A DNA stretch of 64,000 nt from Multifurca ochricompacta (GCA_022496185.1 WTXG01000002.1:1302001-1366000), one strand, 5' to 3'; shown: positions 11,598-24,383, counted from the first letter of the stretch. Notes: generated by a model not told the origin, from the sequence alone. Numbers and translations: made by a program.

Positions 11598-12493
11598 ATG
11601 GTTCGTTCAACAATTATAGTCAGGGCATCTGATGCATTGCCTCTCGCGGCCAGTGTGGATGACGAACAGGTGCGACTTCATTCAATTCAAACGCTCGGCT
11701 CTTACTAAGGTTGCATGCCTGCACGACGCTTTCCTATCAGACAGAGCAGGCCTTGCAAGAGCACAAGCAACAAGCGAAAGTGTTATTTAGGCGCCTTACT
11801 TCAAATTCAGAGCCACGTCTTTCCATAGAGAGTGGTTCGTATACACACCAGTATGTCTCGTCACAACTTTTTTCTTCCACTGCTCGGTGGTAATACATGT
11901 GCTGCTATTTGTAGCTACCTTATAGCTAGCAATGTCGTATATTTGACCATCGCGGACAAATCATATCCGCGCAAACTTGCCTTTTCATACCTGGATGAGC
12001 TCTCAAAGGAATTTTCCACTTCGTATGGTTCCAAGGTCGAAGCCGTCCGGAAGCCGTACGCCTTTGTCAGCTTTGGTTAGTCTCTTCTGCAGAGAATTTG
12101 CAGGTCTGCTCACAGAAACGCTCGTAGATACATTCATGTCCAAGACTGCCAGGCTGTATCAGGATACGCGTGCAGCAAACGCAGGATCTGGCCTGGATAG
12201 ACTCAATGACGACCTACAGGATGTGACTAGGATCATGACAAAGAATATGGAGGAGCTACTCTGGCGGGGAGATTCACTTGACAGTATGTGTTCGCTAGTA
12301 CGATCCCGTTATCCATTTGCAATGAATCATTTATCCAGGAATGTCGCACTTATCAAGCTCCCTTCGCTCAGAGTCAGAGAAATACCGCAAAGCAGCGCGT
12401 AATATCAATTTCAATGCCATGCTACGGCAATACGCCCCTTTAGGTGCTATAGTCTTTATTCTAATCATTCTCATCTGGTGGAGGTTTACATGA
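11598..12493 (+). CDS. SEC22: R-SNARE Sec22
   Basis: Vesicle SNARE for ER-Golgi transport. Five exons (11598-11669, 11741-11850, 11915-12075, 12128-12283, 12339-12493) give 217 residues, close to the usual 214. N-terminal longin domain: MVRSTIIVRASDALPLAASVDD, HYLIASNVVYLTIADKSYP, LAFSYLDELSKEF. The SNARE core follows (LNDDLQDVTRIMTKNMEELLWRG), with the zero-layer Arg in the DSLDRM stretch that opens exon 5, and then a C-terminal anchor (GAIVFILIILIWW). No irregularity seen. It shares a short upstream region with the Mpo1-like gene. Confidence 0.93.
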
Positions 12494-12771
12494 CGCTTCG
12501 CTCCGATCCCTTTGTATATATATAATCCCTCACGTGTACCCTCGCTACTGGAGCAGAGAAGTATTCCGAAGCGCTATCTGTGGGCTGGTGACCTTTACCC
12601 AGCGGCTTTGATTGATTGATCAGAAGGGAGGGGGTACCTTAGCGCTATCTCGGCATGCACCCGCACGAGGCGGACAGCTTTGCAATATATATATTAACTC
12701 TTTCTATACTACTACCCTCACCCCCTGTCCCTCGTACTCATAGTCATATTCGAAGTGATCCATGTCGATAT

Positions 12772-14869
12772 ACCGTTCGTCGAGTCCATCGCCCTATGGA
12801 CCTCCTAGTCCTATCCCGCCTACGACTCCGCTACAACCGTCCGCACCCGGAGGTCAAATTCAGCCAGGCACAATAACTTACACCACATCCACCAGTCCTG
12901 ATGGTAGGCTCACTTATCACCCTTTCAAGTGAGTCTTTCTTTTTTGATCCCCTTGATCTATGATGCGATGGTAACTTATTATCACATTGCGCTTGTGTCA
13001 GGGCTGTACCAGTTAGGTCAATATTTCTCTTCGCGTAAATTTCCAGATGGTGTTCACTCACAGCCACAATTATTTCAGTTATCAGACAAATTCCGGTATC
13101 GTGAGTGGGATACAATGGATACCGGCTGAAGCAACTAGTGTTCTACCTACCGGCGCTCAGCCTGCGAATGCGGTACGCCGTACAACCCTTTGCCCTCCCC
13201 ATGATCTCTGATAACGAGTAAACCAATCAATCAGGAATTCGTGTCGTCTTGGAATCGAGGTGGTCAGAATAAAGATGACAAGGCTTTGAGGGAATGGTCT
13301 GTGGCATGTCCCTCAACCTGAATGCACTATTCCTGACACGACTTTTTGTCCGATGTGTTCGTAGGCAGAAGGATGAGGAACGGCGTATTCGCAAAGAAGA
13401 GAAAGAGGCCACAAAGCGCCTCGGATAAAGAACGCGAACGCCAAGCTCGCGAGAGGGATGCCCGTGCGATGAGCGGTAACTATTCTGCCGTCCCATTGGT
13501 CGCCAATTCAGTGGGCAGCCCGTACGGGGTGTATTCGAACCCCATGAATGACCTCGAGAGGCGCATGGATGGTGTTGACCTTGGCTCAGCTCGGAAGAGT
13601 TCTGTGGGCGAGTATAGCAATAGGCGAAGGAGCACCTATACCGAAGCCGCCGTAAATTACCCTGCTGCTCAACTGCCAGGATCGCCGTATCAGGTCCCAA
13701 TGGCACCTCCCTCACCCGTCACGACTGCCTCAAATCCCGGCTATGCCCCCGCCGCGGGGTATCCTACCTCTGCTTATCCGCCTTCTGGACCCGGAGCAGA
13801 CCCATACCAACGTGCCGCTCTCCGTATCATGGCGCACCTGGTGGTTTCTCCGAGCAAGCTATCCTATCGCGCTCAAGGGCCCCCTCGCCCAATCCTATAG
13901 CATACGGTCTGCGCTCTCGTGCACCATCTCCTAATCCGGGTGCGGTTGCGGCCTCCGCTTACGGCACCCGATCCCGGGCTGCGTCGCCTATCCCCAACCC
14001 TACCCCCTACGTCCCACCGCGTCCCCGTTCCCGTGCCGCGTCGCCCCTCCCCGGCGCGGCTCCACCCCCTTATAGTGGACAACCTTCCTTCCCGCACCCT
14101 AATGTCCTCCCGCGATCCCCGCACATCGGTGGTGGCGCGACTCTCGTTGGACTTGAGCAGCCGCAGATGCTGCCACCCCCTGACGGTTTCAGTCGTCCTG
14201 CAAACCTTGCCAGTCATATACTTTCTTTGAGGCCATGAAGATCCAGGACATGGACGACTTCTATGATAATATGCCAAGAATGCCGATGGTGCTTGTACCG
14301 CATGATGTTTACCATGAGGATTGGATTCGCTTCATTCAGGTAGGTCGTCGTGTTCTTGTGCAATTGTAGGTTCGATTGCTGAAATCTTGTGAAGGATCTT
14401 GCAATGGCATGGGCTGGCAAGCTCCCAACGTCTGAACCAAGCCGGTCATCGCGATCTTCAGCTGTTACCGCTGAACTCATCGACCTCTGGAATAACTCAT
14501 TTTTCGCCTCGCGCGGCGTGGAGGTCGTCCTCTTCAAAGGTCACGAACGACGCTCCGGGCAAGGGTACGGTCAAGTCGAGCGCAACCTTCCAGGGTTTGG
14601 TGGTACTTCTGATTCAGACTCGAGCGACTCGCTTTCCGACTCCTCCTCCGGCTCTCGGATGACAAGTACGGGCGCGGTGGTGGAGGTGGCTATTATGGAT
14701 CGTACGCTGACTCGAAGAGAAGAAAGCCGAGCGCAAAGCGGAGAAGAAGCGCAAGCAGAAGGAGAAGGAGAAGAAAGCCCGGCGTCGTGCTCGTGAGCGC
14801 GAGAGGACGTATGCTCTCTATATCACCTGTGTCGCCCCGCGTGATGGAGCCCTTGCACCCCCATACTAA
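12772..14869 (+). CDS. Unrecognised S/P-rich protein, frame broken several times
   Basis: I do not know this family. The start MSIYRSSSPSPYGPPSP at 12772 opens a P/S-rich tail, then TYTTSTSPDGRLTYHPF, a charged helix (EWQKDEERRIRKEEKE), a long P/S/R-rich stretch with repeated SRAASP/SRAPSP units, and a more ordered part (MDDFYDNMPRMPMVLVPHDVYHEDWIRFIQ, LAMAWAGKLP, LIDLWNNSFFASRGVEVVLFKG), ending in a very basic K/E/R coil. Frame jumps occur near 13426, 13817, 14213, 14656 and 14716; each is mended by one or two extra bases, and the protein pattern stays convincing on both sides. I read these as assembly deletions rather than decay. Introns occur before about 13365 and near 14340. Confidence 0.6.
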
Positions 14870-15169
14870 GAGGTTGTGTAATGACCCAGCACTCTTACTC
14901 ACGTCCACGCTTTTGTCTTTAAAACCTAAGAGGAGAATGTGAAATAGGATTGATCTAGCCAATCTAACTAGAATTGTACCCACTTCACCTAGCTAGTCAG
15001 AGTGGAAATATGTAGCTCAGGCAGGCTAAACAATAGAACGGAATACCTCCATGACGTTGTAGGATAACATGCAAAACTAGTCTCACTAAATATACGAGGA
15101 CGAATAAAAATGCTAGGTGAGTGAGTACACGTGGAGAGTGGGAGCTATGCTGGAGTCGTTGACCGAAAC
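14870..15169. other. Convergent 3' intergenic region
   Basis: 300 bp between two converging genes. It includes a CACGTG at 15128-15133 and otherwise AT-rich sequence suited to 3' ends of both transcripts. No gene seen. Confidence 0.5.
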
Positions 15170-18100
15170 TCAGTAGCCTCTACCTCGACCACGCCCTCTT
15201 GGTGGGCCACCGCGGCCTGAGCTGTAGCCGCCATCATAGATGCCAGCACTGTTGCCACTTGAATATGACGGAGCATTATAAACCCTCCACCATAACCAAA
15301 ACCATATCCGCTGCCACCACTACCGCCACCGCCATATCCCCCGCTCCCGTTTCCACCATACCCTCCTCTATTGGGGGGTCCAGAGTGGTATCCGCCCCTG
15401 CTATAAGGGATCGATACCGGTCGCGATGGATGTCCCCCACGGCCATTCGAGTAAGAGTTGCCACTGTACATAGAAGAGGGTGGGTATGGCCGGGTACCGC
15501 CCGACCCATACCCTCCGCTGTATTTTTGCTGAGGCGGCGGTCGAGAAGAGTACGATGATTGTCCGTACGAGTGATCATTAGGGACACGACCACGCCCATT
15601 GCTGTAGGATGGTGGACCATAATAGGTCTGACTCGCGAAAGTTGATGCATGGCTACCATGTTCAAACTGTCCACTGCCATAGCCACCTCTACCTCCGCCC
15701 CCACCACGCCGGCCTCCACCCCCGCGCAGATCCTCAGCAGATAGAGTATGCAGTGGGCGACGAACTCCGGGAAGAAGGATTGAACGATGTGGGCTCAGTT
15801 GCTTGGGGAAAAGATAGACGGCTGATAAAGAGCGATCATGTCTTATATCAAGTTGGCCTTGCTCGGCGAGAGGGCTGTAGTAAGTGGAGCCAGGCATGCA
15901 ATCTGGATCTGGGAGCACACTCCCGCTGATGCCCTTGCTAGCTTCTACATCGATGGGAACCGGCTAGAAAGATTCGTCATGACAGAATTCACTGTAAATT
16001 CGACAAGAAAATCACCTCCTGCTTTTTTTTCTTCCCATACAAGGCCTCCAGGGAAGGATACAAAGAATGTTCCTCTGATGTGAAGATGGCATTATTACCC
16101 CAAGTGTTTCGTCGGACCTCGTCCTCAGTTAGCTTGGGATAGTGCACAGCCATTGCATCCAAAAGGCGTTTTTGGTCAATAAACGGCAGGAGTGCCACAC
16201 CTTGCCATGCCATCCGCTTGCCATTCATGTCAATATCGAACGACGTAGGATAGAAATCAATGATAGGGGAGTCTTCAGTCATCATTAACGAGTGGAAGAC
16301 GGCTGGTATATGTTGTCGACTGCCGAATCGCGCGTCAGGATAACAATCAGGGATGTTTCTGATTAAAACTGACCTTGCAGCCGGAAACACACCCATTAAC
16401 TGTTCGAAGGGCTGAAAAGGCTTTCCAAGCTCAAAACGTATCTCCATCTTGTTTACTCTTTCAAAGTCTGCAGCGAAAGGAGCGAAATGGAAAGGATAAA
16501 ACCACTGCCACGAAGGTGTCTGGATATTCAATACATTAGTGGTTGCATAAAGGGTGGAAACATTGTCTTACGCCTTGGTAGTAGTACGCCAACACCCACG
16601 CTAATCCCTCAACATAATGGGTTGTAATTCTAAATGACACATCAGGAACGACCATAGCAATAGTGACCATGGATAGATGCCGCACTTTTTCTTAAACTCC
16701 TGATCAGTATACTCGATGCCAAATTTCTGCCGGTAGTAGCGCTCCCTGTATCCGGGCTCCCAGAGCCTAAAGGAAGGAGGGCAGCGTTCAGATGCAAACA
16801 CGTATGCAGAGCACCGCATGACACTTACCGGACCGTATCCTCTTGTTCAACCGTTCCATCGGTATTAACCTTGTAAGCAAGGGACTTCGGCGCAGAGTCC
16901 GTCTCTGCGTCAGCGTCATCATCTCCGACGGAATCGTTTTCTACAGTATTATCCGCTAGCGCTTCAAATGGACGCTTCACACCTGCCACAGGTACAACCT
17001 CATTAGCGGGGGATGTACTGGCCGTCTCAGCCCATCAACACTCGCGGCATCCGCGTGAGCATTGACGAGCAAATCCTCATGATCGCCGGTCCCAAGCCCG
17101 GGAACTTCTAAATCCACGTCAGCGGCCGTCGCTGGACCAACACTAAAATCGACGGGCGCAGGTGGTGGCGGCGGAGGAGCCACGATCGGCTTTGGGGGCT
17201 GGGCACGGGACTTCACGGGCATGAGTGAAGCCATCTCGGCCTTCAATGTCTCTGCAGCACTCAGATTGGCCATCCGTATAGCAGCACGGTTTGCGACAAC
17301 ATCACGGTTTGACCCGCCAAGCGCCCATGCTGCGGCACCTGCATTGCTAACCGCGTCTGCATCTTTAATGCCTCCCAAGCCTATGGAATCAGCTTTAGCA
17401 GCAAGGTCGCCCAACTTGCGAGGGGCATTTAGATCGACTGTCAAGTTAAGGCTCGGAGAGGGTCCCGCTCCAGTATTTTGAGCCTCAACTTTGCGTCGTT
17501 TCGCGTTCTGGTTCTGACGTTCTTCAGCTGAAGGTTGCTATAAACACTGCTCAGAGGACGATGAACCGGCTATGCTTACATTCACGGCGCCTCCTAAAAA
17601 TGTCGTCTTCGCGCCTTGCAAGACCCTCAAGAATAATCTGTGCGCGATGCAATACTAATTGTCCATGATTGGTGACGTAGCCACCCATTCTCGGCAGCTC
17701 ATCTTTCCAAATTTTGAGCAAGGTATCGATCGCGCCCTCTCGAATCTCAAGTGATGGAAGATGGGGCAAGAAGTCATTACCGACAAAGAATATTAAGAGC
17801 ACCCAGTCATCAATCGCCATCTCAAGGTTAAACGGGAATGCTGCTTGGGTGACGTTAAGTTCGAATTCCAGGTACTCGCGCAGAACGCTGACGTCGAGGA
17901 AAATAAATGGTTTCTTCTCCGGGGGTGCGGGTTTCTGTATTTCCGATTTCAATGCAGTACATTGGGCAGCAAAGTGTCCTTCCTGGCCACAGAGACGACA
18001 TGCTGTAGCGCTGCCAGAGTCAGCGAACACATCTTCCCGCAGAACCCTAAAATGAGGCTCGTGTGTCGCCAGCGCAAGCATGATGAGATCAGCATCCTGC

Positions 18101-19236
18101 AAAGGAGACGTAAATGATAAGCTGACGAGAATGCGTAAATTGTCATACCAATCCGTAGATAACGTGGCGAATGTTGGGGTCGTGTCCTTTGTTCGTCCTC
18201 TGTCGGCGAATGTAATCCATGATCTTGTGCTCGCCTTCGCCGGGAACGCTGGCATCTGAGATGATGACTTCAAGCTGAGGATTTGTAAGCCAGCTAGACG
18301 CGGGTACGAAATAGACAGTATGCCGCACTTGCTTCCAACCAGGGTCGTTGTTTAGCTTCTGAACGACCCAATACCGCAACGACCTGGCTAAAAACTCCAT
18401 GAAAGGTGTGCCTGGTGTGATAGCATTGGAATCCCATGGCTTCATGTTTTTCTCATCTTCGCTTATGGTCTTCCCCATCGCTGCGCGCGAATGTCAATCT
18501 AGTTATAGCATACAATGAGCAATTGACTCACATTCCCATAAGGCAACAGACTCTTTGCGAGCTTCTTCTTTCTCATGTGCCTCTTGCGCAGTGCGAAATC
18601 GACGTGAGCGTTGCTGATTCATCTTTGCGCGAGGAGCAACACCGTCTAGGAGAGATTACTGACACGGAAGGACGTAAAGAAGTCGAACACACCGATGGCC
18701 ATAAACAGGAGCTTTCGAGGTCGAATCATGTTGACAACACGTTCCGTATACTTGAATACCTCGATCATCATATCACCTTCCGTTTCCGGTGCAGGCTACA
18801 AGAGAGTGTATAAGAAAAGAAAAGAAGATAGCGCTCGTAAACCCTTGGGAGAGTACGGACTTTGCCCTCCGGATGGGTGCAGGGGTGAACCTGATATGGT
18901 CAACAAGCCTGATGGTGAAGGCAACTGCACAACAACGCACAATCCCATTCATATCTAAGTAGAGATTGTCAAACTCGACCTCATTCGGGTTAGGACCGGC
19001 CATGTTAATAGGAACGACCACGTCATTCCCGTTCTCATCCTGTATTTTAGTCTCCTCTTCTTCGACAACCGTGCTGCCTGGGTGAGAAGTGAGACTGAAT
19101 GCGGATACTTTGGGTAATAGAAACGCACTTATTTTAGGATACTTTCTGCTCAGCCATCTGAATAAAGCAGGAACGCCCTTCAGAAACACGTAGGTCAATA
19201 AATAAGATAGTGAGCAAGGGAATGTGAGCATACCAT
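15170..19236 (-). CDS. RAT1: Nuclear 5'-3' exoribonuclease Rat1/Xrn2
   Basis: Processive 5'-3' exonuclease acting in rRNA/snoRNA processing and transcription termination. Fifteen coding exons give about 1,104 residues. N-terminus [17 protein letters not shown], then [50 protein letters not shown] and [11 protein letters not shown]: the acidic active-site residues are present. A zinc knuckle ([14 protein letters not shown], about residue 271) marks Rat1 rather than Xrn1. Then [19 protein letters not shown] and [14 protein letters not shown]; the C-terminus is Gly/Arg/Tyr-rich ([15 protein letters not shown]). The first coding exon is just the ATG (19236-19234), followed by an intron. The frame is broken twice, at C-runs 17031-17033 and 15283-15285; one extra base at each restores every downstream phase, so these look like sequence errors. 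Head-to-head with GCD2. Confidence 0.93.
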
Positions 19237-19441
19237 GATAAAATAATGACGCTATTCAAATATAGAAGATAGAGACAAAAGTAATGAGATAAGAAGAAGA
19301 GAAGATGGGATACGAGAGGCAATGTCGAAGAGTCAACGAGGAGGATGGGGAGGGGAGTCAGTTGGATGACGTAATCTTCACCACACTTGTCTCTTGAGTG
19401 TGATTGTGACTTGACTCAGACTCATTCAGACTCACGACCAA

Positions 19442-21116
19442 ATGTCTTCACCTTCCGTACCACCCGCCCTTTCCTTGCAGGTTAATAGTACCAGTAAAAT
19501 TGATCAATCTTCAGTCCAGAAATCTCAGAAGCAAATGACTAAAGCTGAGCGGAGGGAACTTCAGGAGCGGCAGCGCGCTGCAAAAGCAGCTAAAGTCGCC
19601 ACCGGACCTCAAATTAGCGGTGCTGGTCTTTCAGTTAAATCACCACAGGCGACTACCCCTGCGCCGTCAAACCCAAAGAAAAGTAGTAAGGGTAATGAAA
19701 GTCCTTTGCAGACAAAAGGGTTTTTAACTACGGGTGCAAGCGGCCCCTCTAGCAAAAGTACGAAGGAATCCAAGGCGTCCGCCGCTGCTGAAGAAGCTGA
19801 TGGACGCTCTCGTGGCCTACGCATATTTTCTCATTTTGCTCTCCAAAAACCTGTGGGACATGTTGCCAAGGGTGATGTCCACCCGGCCATAGTTCATCTC
19901 GGGCTGATGTTCGCGGAGTTCAAGATAAGTGGTGCTAATGCACGATGCATTGCGACGCTCTCTGTATTTAAACGAGTAAGGCGTTCTTGTGGTCATATAG
20001 ATTGTTCAGTCTAATATTTCTGGGAAGGTCATACAAGATTACACGACCCCCCCAAACAATACCTTGTCGAGGCACCTCATGACACATCTTTCCGTGCAGA
20101 TCAGTCACCTTGTATCGGCGCGTCCGATGTCAGTGACAATGGGAAACGCGATTCGTCAGCTCAAGTTGGAGATAAGTGGTTCAGATATCGATCTTCCCGA
20201 GCAAGATGTACGCTCATCCTTCATCCTTCCACTTTTCCGGCAACCCTGACTTTCATCATCAATTTGACCGCAGGCGAAAGACGCACTCTACGGAAAAATA
20301 GACAATTATATTCGAGATCGGATCATCATTGCTGATCAGGTCATTCAAGAGACCGCAATGAAGAAGATTCACGATGGCGATGTTGTGCTCACCTATGCTA
20401 GGTGACCGCATCCGCATTCGGTCCTTGTACACATTTTTGATAATGCCAGCAGGTCATCTGTTGTTCAGAAGGTTCTGCTCGAGGCATGGGCTGGAGGGAC
20501 GCGTTTCTCTGTTATCGTCGTGGACTCGAGACCTATGCTTGAAGGTATGTTTATTCATATCTTGAAACCATAACTTGACCTATTCATTGTAGGAAAGCGT
20601 CTCCTCTCCGCCTTTACGGCCGCTTCTATACCATGCAGCTACCTCCTCCTGCCTGCTTTGGGTTCTGTCATCTCTGAGGTTTCGATCGTCCTAGTTGGCG
20701 CGCATTCCATCCACTCCAACGGCGCCGTCTTCTCTCGTGCAGGTACGGCGCTCGTGGCAATGATGGCAAAGCAGCATTCCGTACCCGTTGTGGTTTGCTG
20801 CGAGACATATAAATTTTCGGAGGGCGTGCGTTTAGATAGCTTTACGAAGAATGAATTGGGTGATTTGCCGTGCTCATCTTCACCACAAGTGGGGCTGACA
20901 GCGCGTCTAGCTCCTTCTGGCGACCCGTTTTCGTCTTTTCCACTGAATCGATCGCCAACTTCTCTGATTATTCAGAATCAGCCTAACCTCGAGATACTCA
21001 ATCCCTTGTACGACCTTACCCCTCCAACTAGCATAACAGCTGTGGTCACAGAGGCTGGCGTAATCCCACCCGATTCTATCAGTTCAATACCACTCGCTTT
21101 GGGCCGTCTGATTTGA
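19442..21116 (+). CDS. GCD2: Translation initiation factor eIF2B subunit delta
   Basis: Regulatory subunit of the eIF2 guanine nucleotide exchange factor. Five exons (19442-19975, 20028-20207, 20274-20401, 20453-20544, 20593-21116) give 485 residues in frame. A basic, low-complexity N-terminus (TKAERRELQERQRAAKAAK) leads to the eIF2B alpha/beta/delta fold: HPAIVHLGLMFAEFKI, VIQDYTTPPNNTLSRHL, RPMSVTMGNAIRQLK, FSVIVVDSRPMLEG, VLVGAHSIHSNGAVFSRAG, CCETYKFSEGV. Exon 2 joins with an AAG acceptor (a CAG acceptor 18 bp upstream would add six residues). Near the end it carries a small insertion (about 35 residues, S/P-rich) before LNPLYDLTPP. Confidence 0.93.
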
Positions 21117-21349
21117 CTGCTCTTCCGTGTTGGTGTGACGTTCATGTCTATTGCGTTGACCACGAGGGGTTGAAACAAGACTGTGGTTCAATAACTTATT
21201 GCCGTCGTGTGCTATTATAGCAGCTGTAATTTTGATAACACCAAGGTGGGAATCCATATCCAGTCGCTGTTGTAAATCTATCCTTGCACGCACAGTCCTG
21301 GTAACAAGTGGTGTGTGGAAAGTGTGGATCAGTTGATGCCAGCCCCTGC

Positions 21350-22116
21350 TCATTTGCCAGAATTCTCAAGTTGGCTCTCTATCCACACGAAAGCACGATC
21401 AGTGGCTACCTCTACGGGATGGTCAAAGATGTAAGGAAGTGCAGGGACGATAGCCAGTCCAGTTAGAGTCGGACCCCAACCACGGAGTCGAGGGTTGGTC
21501 GACTTGTCAAAAGCTTTCTTGGCTTGTTTTACGGCAGTATGAATTGTGAAGGCAGGAAGGGCCCTTGATGTACGGGCACTCATGACGGTGGGGATGTAAA
21601 AATAGAGAAAAGGACTCACATCGATGCAACGGATTGGAACGTGGCTCGCTTCACTGCGACGAGGCCTATACGAGTGGGTTCGGTGAGATGAGCGGCTTGA
21701 AGGGGAGTAGGGCCACGTCGGTGAGCCTTGTAGGACTCGTAACTCACGTCTCTGTGGGACAGGGAGGGGAAGAGTAGGCTTGATAGCAAACGGTGGAGAT
21801 GTGGGATCTTACCCCGCTAAGTATAACCATGAAACTCCGTAGGCTGCCGTGACGAGAGAAGGGGGAACGAGGGGCCGAAAAGCTTCTCCGACATCACTTG
21901 TCTGATGGTACGAAGATCCGTTATCAGACTAGTCTGAAGAAGGTCAAAGAGTCAAGAAATGAAGGGAAACATTACATAGGCTAAATAGCGATGACCAGCG
22001 CGAAGAGCTGTTCTGAGACGAGCACCGTATGCAGCGTAGCGTAGCTCAGTTTGAGTAGAGTCGACATCTTTATCTGCGAGATTGTCTGCTGTTGACTGAA
22101 GAGGAACAACAACCAT
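21350..22116 (-). CDS. MTFP1/MTP18-like mitochondrial fission process protein
   Basis: Inner mitochondrial membrane protein family; the human member MTFP1 promotes mitochondrial fission. Four exons. The start MVVVPLQSTADNLADKDVD at 22116 leads to LRYAAYGARLRTALRAGHRYLAY, TSDVGEAFRPLVPPSLVTA, YGVSWLYLAGD, then HRRGPTPLQAAHLTEPTR, KRATFQSVASMALPAFTIHT and NPRLRGWGPTLTGLAIVPALPYIFDHPVE, the signature region. About 165 residues, with two to three hydrophobic segments, the family's usual size. The last intron ends with an AAG acceptor. It shares a 179-bp upstream gap with the forkhead gene. Confidence 0.9.
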
Positions 22117-22295
22117 CGTCGTTCAAAGAGAGGATAGTCAGCGTCATCAGTGTCAGTGAGCACATGCACGGCTATAAAGTAATGTCACGTGATATAACAT
22201 GCTGGCTTTCGGCTCTCGGCTTCTGGCTCAGGGCTCAGCTCAACTTATCATCTCGCCTTGTCTTCCGTCTCTCAAGTCTTAAGGCATCTTGAACT

Positions 22296-24383
22296 ATGGC
22301 TTCACGTACCGCCTCTCCTCCAGATTCTCAACGTGTCTCAGCTATAATAGACGACCCTTCCTTCAACGCGGAACCCATTCCGGACAAGATTAGCGCCTAC
22401 TACAGCCTTGTCTTTCCAAACTTCACCTATTACCTTCAAACCCTCACCGTCACTATCGGCCGCCGTTGCATACCTACATCGACAGCTTCTTCGTCTGAGC
22501 AGACCCAAGTAGACGTTGACCTAGGTCCTCTCAAGAGCGTTTCGCGTCTTCATGCCCGCATCGAATACGAGGAAGAAGAAGAACGTTTCGTTCTTGTTGT
22601 ACTCGGTAGGAATGGTGCATGGGTTGACGGGGCGTGGTGTAGTAAAGGAAGTAAAGTTCCCTTGAGCGAACGGTAACTGCCCCCTATTCACATGTGTGTC
22701 TTTCCCACTAATATTCGACCAGCTCGCAGATCCAAATAGCCTCGCGCACGTTCCACTTTGTCCTACCGCCCCCACCTGCTCCTGAGGATTCTCTATCTCC
22801 TAGTCCCTATTTGTCTCCCGCGAGACCACGTTCTCCATCAGTTGACATCACATCATTATCACCTCCCTCACCTCTTCCCTCCGCCTCTCCTCCCCCTGGT
22901 CCCGTTTCTCCCCCACCACGTAAGGCTCCACCTATAACCCAATCGCTTCCAAATTCCAACGCAATCGGGAGGCCAAAAACCACGACGGGAAAGGCCCGCA
23001 AGCAACTGGAAGCTCCGGCACCGGCACCGAAACCTCCTCCTGAAGATATGCCGCCAAAGCCACCGTTCACTTATGCGCAGCTTTGTTATCGTGCCATCAA
23101 GTCGCTCGGCGGAAAAGCAACTTTACAGGACATCATTTCATGGATGATGGTGAATTTTGACTGGTATCGTTTCAACGAGAAGACGGGTTGGGAGGTATAT
23201 CTATCTCGCTATGACGTGTCTAATGTGCCCAGCTTACCGCCCTATATAGAAATCAGTACGACATAATCTCTCCTCGAACCGTGCCTTCCGGAAAGTGGAG
23301 AGGTCTGCTGGTGAACGTGGAAAGGGTTTTTACTGGGCGGTTGAGGCGGAGTGCGAGCGTATGTTCGAGGAGCAAGAGGCACGCGCCGCCACCAATGCTG
23401 CTGGAGACAAAGACTCCAAAACGAATGGGAGGAAGGGTAAAGCAGCGGCTCCGCTAGAACCCCCCTTGAAGCGTAGCGTGCGCGGTGAACCGAAAGGAAC
23501 GCCGCTACCACCGCCTCTCACGTCTGCCCCTTTAGTTTTCAAGAGGGAACCTGCTCCTCAGCTTGTGCCAGGCTCTGCGTCTGGGAAAATAAGTAAGACT
23601 AGGCCTTCTTTACCTCCTCAAACAGCACTGTCACAATCTTCTGGACCTACGAACCCGACGTCTGCACAGCCCACATCTTCCACCTCTTCAACTTCGACAT
23701 CTCCCCAGGTTATGAGTGCCGCATCGCTCGCTGAACCATCATCCGTCGCACCTTTGACGTCTCCTATCCCACTCATACCCGCTTCCGTTATCCTTCCTAT
23801 CATTGTCGCACCCGTCCCCGCTTCACATCCCTCCGCCTCATCCAACGCGGTGCAGGGCGCAAACTCTGGCACGCCGCATCTCTCGACACCGCCTATCGTT
23901 CTACATGAGAACCAGTTAATCCTCAATCCTACGATTTTCTCCCACCTAACGCCGGCGCAACTACGAGAGCTTGAAGCTCTCGGCGCACAGAAGGCTCTCG
24001 AGATCCTGCAGGGGCATATAGTACGCTTTCTCAAGGAACGCATCAAGACAGAGGGTCGTGCGCGTGGGCGAGGTCGTGCAAAGCGTGCTCGTGGCACTGC
24101 GCCTAGAAATGCGGATACACCAACGGAAAGGAAGGAAAGGCCGCCCCCGGGTACCGGATTGTTCACAACGACGCCGCTTCCTCCACGTGGCGTATTGCCA
24201 CCCATGGACGCGTTGCTGCCCACGCCATCGCCCTCGGGCGCCTCCGATGCTCACGTGGAAGCAGAGGTGGGACCGCCATCGCCAATTGTTGTGGTAGATG
24301 ATGACGAGTCTTCGGATGGTCCTGTGCCCAAGCGCAGGAGGCTAGATGTTGAGGACATGCCAGTAGCTCCTGTCGCTGTGTAG
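22296..24383 (+). CDS. FHA-forkhead transcription factor, Fhl1/Fkh-like
   Basis: DNA-binding regulator with a phospho-peptide-binding FHA domain (about residues 25-150; VTIGRRC, SVSRLHARIEYEE, GRNGAWVDG, SQIQIASRTFHFVLP) and a forkhead domain (KPPFTYAQLCYRAIKSLGGK, LQDIISWMMVNFDWYRFNEK, then SVRHNLSSNRAFRKVERSAG, GKGFYWAV). Intron 1 ends before CTCGCAG near 22722; the second intron splits the forkhead at GWE/KSVRHNLS. The recognition helix (SVRHNLSSN) is intact. The long tail is P/S/A-rich, with a basic RG block (ARGRGRAKRARG), and an acidic-then-basic end. FHA plus forkhead matches yeast Fhl1 and Fkh1/2; the atypical FH sequence makes Fhl1 (ribosomal protein gene control) my slight preference. 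Confidence 0.85.

Noticed and set aside
15199..15929. Plus-strand ORFs opposite the RAT1 Gly-rich tail
   Set aside because: They are shadows of the repetitive Gly/Arg codons on the minus strand.
23242..24254. Minus-strand ORFs up to 201 codons opposite the forkhead gene
   Set aside because: Antisense shadows of P/S/A-rich coding sequence; no recognisable domain.
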